A stretch of DNA of 8,617 nucleotides from Candidatus Bathyarchaeota archaeon (GTDB taxonomy: Archaea; Thermoproteota; Bathyarchaeia; Bathyarchaeales; Bathyarchaeaceae): the NCBI GenBank assembly GCA_020346825.1, contig CP070791.1, forward strand, positions 879,376-887,992, read 5' to 3'. The notes beneath the pieces are model-generated. The model did no database searches. It had not been told where the DNA came from and saw nothing but the letters and a program-made list of their open reading frames with translations. Within the stretch, counting starts at the first letter, position 1. Each line of letters starts with the position of its first letter. Made by a program: the position numbers and the translations under genes. Positions 5,459-8,617 of this stretch are shown one piece after another.

Positions 5459-6866
5459 GGGTTCGCACTCTTTTCAGCAAGTATCTATGGATGCTGCGGG
5501 CGGCTTTTTTTCCGGCTCCCATTGCACTGATGACTGTGGCTGCGCCGCTGACCACGTCTCCCCCGGCGTAGACTCCTTTCTTACTGGCCTTTCCAGTCTT
5601 CTCGTTTACCACTATGGTACCCCATCTGCTGGTCTTGAGACCTTTGGTGGTTCGTTGGATGAGGGGATTTGGGGTCTGTCCTATGGCAATTATCACCGTA
5701 TCCACGTCCATGATAAATTCGGAGCCTTTCATTGGTATAGGTCTCCTGCGTCCAGACTCGTCTGGTTCCCCTAGTTGCATGGTAATGCATTTCATTTCCT
5801 TTACCCAGCCGCTTTCGTCACCTAAGAACCCTATCGGTGTGGTGAGGAACTTGAATTTCACTCCCTCTTCCTCTGCGTTCTCTATTTCTTCCAGTCTAGC
5901 TGGCAACTCTTTTCTGGATCTTCTATAGACGATCCAGACTTCCTCTGCACCCAACCTTAAGGCGCATCTAGCAGAATCCATGGCAACGTTGCCGCCACCG
6001 ATCACCGCGACCTTCTTGCCTACTCTAATTGGAGTATCGTATTGCGGAAACATGTAGGCCTTCATTAAGTTTACTCGAATCAGGAATTCGTTGGCAGAGT
6101 ATATTCCACCCAAGTTCTCTCCAGGCACCCTCATGAAACGGGGAAGCCCTGCCCCGGTCCCGATGAAGATAGCATCAAATCCTCGTTCAAACAGCTCATC
6201 TATTGTATATAGCCTTCCAATCATGCTGTCAGTCCTAACATTGACACCAAGTTTTTTGATGTAGTCAACTTCAGCTTGTACGATCTTTTTAGGTAACCTA
6301 AACTCTGGGATTCCATACATGAGTACTCCGCCGGGGGAATGAAGCGCTTCGAATATTACAACATCGTGGCCTAATTTGGCTAAATCAGCAGCTGCTGTAA
6401 GTCCTGCTGGTCCAGATCCAATAACTGCGACTTTTCCGCGCTTGGACGGCTGCGCGCGCGCGATTGGAACTGTCACTCCTTTCTGCAATTCATAATCAGC
6501 TACAAACCTCTCTAGCCTTCCAATAGACAAGGGTTCTCCCTTTTTACCGAGTACGCAGAACTTCTGGCATTGGGTTTCTTGAGGACAAACTCGACCACAA
6601 ATGGCAGGTAGGCTGTTTTGTTCCTTAATTTTTGAAGTAGCTTCCTTGAAGTTTTTTTCTCTGATTTCCTTGATGAAGGCTGGTATGTCGAGTTCCACTG
6701 GGCAACCTTGCACACATTGAGGTTTTGGACATTGTATGCATCTTTGAGCTTCTGTCAAGGCTTGTTCCATGTTGTAGCCTAGGGCTACTTCGTGGAAGTT
6801 GTAGATACGTTCCTCAGCCTTTTGCTTCGGTACGGGAATAGCGTGTTTCTGCTTTTCTTTATCCAC
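5445..6866 (-). CDS. NfnB/SudA/GltD-like FAD and NAD(P)H-binding iron-sulfur flavoprotein
   Basis: This 473-residue protein has the full layout of NfnB (NfnL), sulfide dehydrogenase alpha and the small glutamate synthase subunit. The N-terminal iron-sulfur domain has Cys43/46/51/55 and Cys90/94/100/104; Glu97 in CPQETQC lies where the Nfn family has a Glu cluster ligand (from memory of the structures). The first Rossmann motif, VIGSGPAGL (148-156), binds FAD. The second, IGGGNVAMD (289-297), followed by YRRSRKELPAR, suits NADPH. GGDVVSGAATV (435-445) is the C-terminal FAD motif. In Nfn this subunit holds the bifurcating FAD. The start is GTG 6866, with a G-rich site (6875-6880) upstream; it overlaps the NfnA-like gene by 8 nt, and hdrC overlaps its end. 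No glutamate synthase large subunit is nearby, so a GltD role is unlikely. Here it may feed HdrBC. Confidence 0.88.
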   Translation of the reverse strand: MDKEKQKHAIPVPKQKAEERIYNFHEVALGYNMEQALTEAQRCIQCPKPQCVQGCPVELDIPAFIKEIREKNFKEATSKIKEQNSLPAICGRVCPQETQCQKFCVLGKKGEPLSIGRLERFVADYELQKGVTVPIARAQPSKRGKVAVIGSGPAGLTAAADLAKLGHDVVIFEALHSPGGVLMYGIPEFRLPKKIVQAEVDYIKKLGVNVRTDSMIGRLYTIDELFERGFDAIFIGTGAGLPRFMRVPGENLGGIYSANEFLIRVNLMKAYMFPQYDTPIRVGKKVAVIGGGNVAMDSARCALRLGAEEVWIVYRRSRKELPARLEEIENAEEEGVKFKFLTTPIGFLGDESGWVKEMKCITMQLGEPDESGRRRPIPMKGSEFIMDVDTVIIAIGQTPNPLIQRTTKGLKTSRWGTIVVNEKTGKASKKGVYAGGDVVSGAATVISAMGAGKKAARSIHRYLLKRVRTHEES

Positions 6867-7692
6867 GCTTGATTCCCCCCAACTTTTCTCGGAGCATTGA
6901 AGATATCCTTTCTTCTGGCAGGTATAGGCGTTGCCTACGTATCAGCTGTTCAAAATCAACCAAATGTCCATCGAATTCTGGACCATCCATGCAAGCAAAC
7001 TTTGTTTTCCCACCCACAGACACCCTACAAGCGCCACACATACCCATACCGTCCAACATGATTGGCGCCAAGGTTACCATAGTCTTTAGGCCGTATGGGC
7101 GGGTGATTTCAACAAAGGTTTGCATCATTACAACAGGCCCCATCACTATTGCCCGATCGATTTTTTTAGTTTCCAGCACCTCTTTGAGGAAGTCAAATCC
7201 TTCATATCCTTTGGAACCATCATCGGTAGCAATGTAAAATTCATCGCTGATTTCTTTCATCTCTTCTTCAAGGATCAGAAGATCCTTTGTCCTGGCGCCC
7301 ACAACGGTAATAAGGTTGTTTCCTTTTTCGCGCAAAGCTAAGGCTTCGAAGTGAAGTGGAGCGACCCAAATTCCTCCGCCAACACAAAGGATTGTTCCAT
7401 ATTCCTCGATTTCGGCAGGATTTCCCAAAGGGCCTACCACGTCAGAAATAAAGTCGCCTTCCTCCAAGCTTCCCATTTTCTTTGTGGTATTACCCACTTC
7501 GTGAAAAACAACAGTTATTGTTCCCTTCTTGATGTCATGATTTGCAATGGTAAGAGGAATTCTCTCTCCCTTTTCCCCTAGTCGGAGAATCACGAATTGT
7601 CCAGGTTTAGCTTTCTTGGCAACCTCATCAGCAGAGATTCTAATCGAGATTATCTTGGGCGCGAGCTTGCGTTTTGCGACTATTTCATACAT
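6859..7692 (-). CDS. NfnA/SudB-like FAD-NAD(P)H-[2Fe-2S] subunit
   Basis: The 277-residue protein is a ferredoxin-NADP-reductase-fold subunit of the NfnA/SudB/PyrK group. RIPLTIA (44-50) is the FAD site, GGGIWVAPL (105-113) and GPVVMMQ (185-191) the nicotinamide side. The C-terminal LDGMGMCGACRV and FACMDGPEFDG give Asp214, Cys219, Cys222 and Cys234, the Asp-plus-three-Cys [2Fe-2S] set known from NfnA. I place the start at ATG 7692 and not GTG 7701: the sequence just before it, AGGCTGTGATC, matches the ideal AGGAGGTGATC in 9 of 11 bases, and MYEIVAKRKLAP fits family N-termini. It lies 12 nt after the MvhD-fusion stop and overlaps the NfnB-like gene by 8 nt. In Nfn it oxidises NADH and passes electrons to the NfnB FAD. 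NADH versus NADPH preference cannot be read with certainty. Confidence 0.88.
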   Translation of the reverse strand: MYEIVAKRKLAPKIISIRISADEVAKKAKPGQFVILRLGEKGERIPLTIANHDIKKGTITVVFHEVGNTTKKMGSLEEGDFISDVVGPLGNPAEIEEYGTILCVGGGIWVAPLHFEALALREKGNNLITVVGARTKDLLILEEEMKEISDEFYIATDDGSKGYEGFDFLKEVLETKKIDRAIVMGPVVMMQTFVEITRPYGLKTMVTLAPIMLDGMGMCGACRVSVGGKTKFACMDGPEFDGHLVDFEQLIRRQRLYLPEERISSMLREKLGGIKRG

Positions 7693-7693
7693 C

Positions 7694-7706
7694 TTGATCA
7701 CAGCCT
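7694..7706 (-). promoter_or_regulatory. Shine-Dalgarno site that decides the NfnA-like start
   Basis: Read on the minus strand, AGGCTGTGATC (7706-7696) pairs with the 16S tail in 9 of 11 positions and stands 3 nt before ATG 7692. It overlaps the alternative GTG 7701 and the stop codon of the upstream gene, which favours the ATG and termination-reinitiation coupling. Confidence 0.6.
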
Positions 7707-8617
7707 ATTGTGTAGTTTGGATCCTCGGTCTAGAACTTGATATTCTTTGGACAAAAGATTTCAAAAGGGAATTGAAGTTTTCAGGATATTTTGGAGAGGT
7801 CGTGCAAGTTTCGAACTTATCTTCTAGGTTCAGTTGCTTGAGGACTTTCTTTAGGGCGATCACGTTTCGTTCAGCTATTTCTTTTCCTTCTTCCAGCTTG
7901 CATTCCTCTTTTGGGCAAGTTATAGCAAGAACTCCATCAAAACCCGAATAAAAGCCTTCAAGAACATGCACAGGATCTAGCCCTTTGGCGCATGGAACTT
8001 CAACAATCGTAACATTCTGTCGCACCAAGTCAGTTTGGCTAGTATCCAAGGCCGAAAATTCAGACCATTGACAACAAAAAACCAGAACAGCTGGTGCTAT
8101 ACCCTTAGATTTCGCTTCATGGATTTTGGTGCCGTAAAGCTGGATTAATTTGGATATTGACTCATATTCGTAACCCATGAGTTCAATGGCTTGATGCGGA
8201 CAAACCATGGCACAAGCCCCGCAACCCATACACGCTTCAGACTGGATTTCTGGTGTGCCAATGGGATTCCATTCTATTGCTTCATAAGGGCAAATGAAAA
8301 CGCATTTGCCGCACCCAACACACTTTTCCGTATCGTAGATCGCCTTTATGGCGTTCTTTTTCAGGGATAAAACTGTGGGGTCATAACCGAGTTCCTCAAT
8401 CATAGCTCGTAGCAATAGGAATCTATTGATACCAATTTGGCTTCCCTTTTTGAACCGGCAATAGTCTTCTTCGCACTGAATAATCAGAATCTTCTTGAAG
8501 CCAAATGCTATGATTCTTAGAAAGAATTCTGAGGGAACACGTCCAACACAGGGCAAACGGAGGGAAATAAAATCTTTTACATTCTCCTCCTTCAACACGT
8601 TCTCTATACCATAAGTC
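7705..8617 (-). CDS. MvhD - 2x[4Fe-4S] - MvhD fusion protein, 5' incomplete (HdrA/MvhD-like electron adaptor)
   Basis: The frame stays open to the window edge, so the start is probably outside; GTG 8598 (297 residues; numbering from it) has no ribosome site and would cut a domain. Order: a partial MvhD-like domain (about 10-80; Cys17, Cys42, Cys47), a two-cluster ferredoxin domain like the C-terminus of HdrA (Cys93/96/99/103 and Cys123/126/129/133), then a second MvhD-like domain (about 168-265; Cys175/176, Cys203, Cys228, Cys233). MvhD carries a [2Fe-2S] cluster and passes electrons from hydrogenase or a diaphorase to HdrA. The two halves share Cys spacing (25 and 5 residues), which points to duplication. 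In the second half the usual FxCxWC is FCCQWS, so one ligand is Ser179. The gene leads the visible operon. An HdrA-like N-terminal part beyond the edge is possible. Confidence 0.8.
   Translation of the reverse strand, partial: TYGIENVLKEENVKDFISLRLPCVGRVPSEFFLRIIAFGFKKILIIQCEEDYCRFKKGSQIGINRFLLLRAMIEELGYDPTVLSLKKNAIKAIYDTEKCVGCGKCVFICPYEAIEWNPIGTPEIQSEACMGCGACAMVCPHQAIELMGYEYESISKLIQLYGTKIHEAKSKGIAPAVLVFCCQWSEFSALDTSQTDLVRQNVTIVEVPCAKGLDPVHVLEGFYSGFDGVLAITCPKEECKLEEGKEIAERNVIALKKVLKQLNLEDKFETCTTSPKYPENFNSLLKSFVQRISSSRPRIQTTQ

Noticed and set aside
5457..5928. Open frames of about 105 residues on the plus strand opposite the NfnB-like gene
   Set aside because: They lie wholly inside a well-supported gene on the other strand, have no recognisable domain or ribosome site, and overlap each other in different frames.
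6452..6462. Alternating GC tract (GCGCGCGCGCG)
   Set aside because: It encodes Ala-Arg-Ala in the linker between the iron-sulfur and FAD domains of the NfnB-like protein; a single tract, with no sign of a function beyond coding.
5445..6866. Annotation of the NfnB-like gene as glutamate synthase small subunit (gltD)
   Set aside because: Sequence layout is shared by both families, but there is no glutamate synthase large subunit here and the adjacent NfnA/SudB-like gene is the standard partner of the NfnB/SudA type.
8584..8590. GGAGGAG on the minus strand near the right edge as a ribosome site
   Set aside because: It follows the GTG at 8598 and no start codon stands at a suitable distance after it in frame; it encodes Lys-Glu-Glu residues within a frame that stays open to the edge.

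Overview
The window looks like a piece of a chromosome from an uncultured, probably anaerobic archaeon. The evidence is a tungsten-type aldehyde ferredoxin oxidoreductase (AOR) with its own ferredoxin, a MoaD-like carrier, heterodisulfide reductase subunits HdrB and HdrC, AT-rich TATA-like boxes upstream of genes, Shine-Dalgarno sites matching the archaeal 16S tail, and frequent TTG/GTG starts. A Bathyarchaeia-like or related lineage would fit, but the sequence alone does not settle the taxon.

Layout. Positions 1-291 (+) hold the C-terminal end of an M24 metallopeptidase. It converges on a MoaD/ThiS-like sulfur carrier (312-599, -). A gap of about 300 bp (600-914) carries two copies of the box TAATATTTAT, a possible remnant of a ribbon-helix-helix gene, and the leader of the AOR gene. 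AOR (915-2810, +) and a four-cluster ferredoxin (2813-3307, +) form a two-gene operon. A 95-bp convergent spacer follows and contains a two-part hairpin.

The rest (3403-8617) is one minus-strand cluster, read right to left: an MvhD/ferredoxin/MvhD fusion that runs off the right edge, an NfnA/SudB-like FAD-NAD(P)-[2Fe-2S] subunit, an NfnB/GltD-like FAD-NAD(P)-2x[4Fe-4S] subunit, HdrC, HdrB and a HycI-type hydrogenase maturation protease. The first five genes overlap or lie within about 12 nt of each other, which suggests translational coupling and one complex.

How they may work together (inference). AOR plus its ferredoxin subunit would oxidise aldehydes, or reduce acids, against low-potential ferredoxin. 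MoaD would supply sulfur for the pterin cofactor. The minus-strand cluster joins an Nfn-like transhydrogenase pair to the HdrBC thiol-disulfide module through an MvhD-type electron adaptor. This resembles the Flx-Hdr and Mvh-Hdr bifurcating complexes, but NfnAB-like proteins sit where a diaphorase or hydrogenase, and perhaps HdrA, would be expected. That combination is the most interesting content of the window. The hydrogenase protease hints at a [NiFe] hydrogenase nearby, but none is visible.
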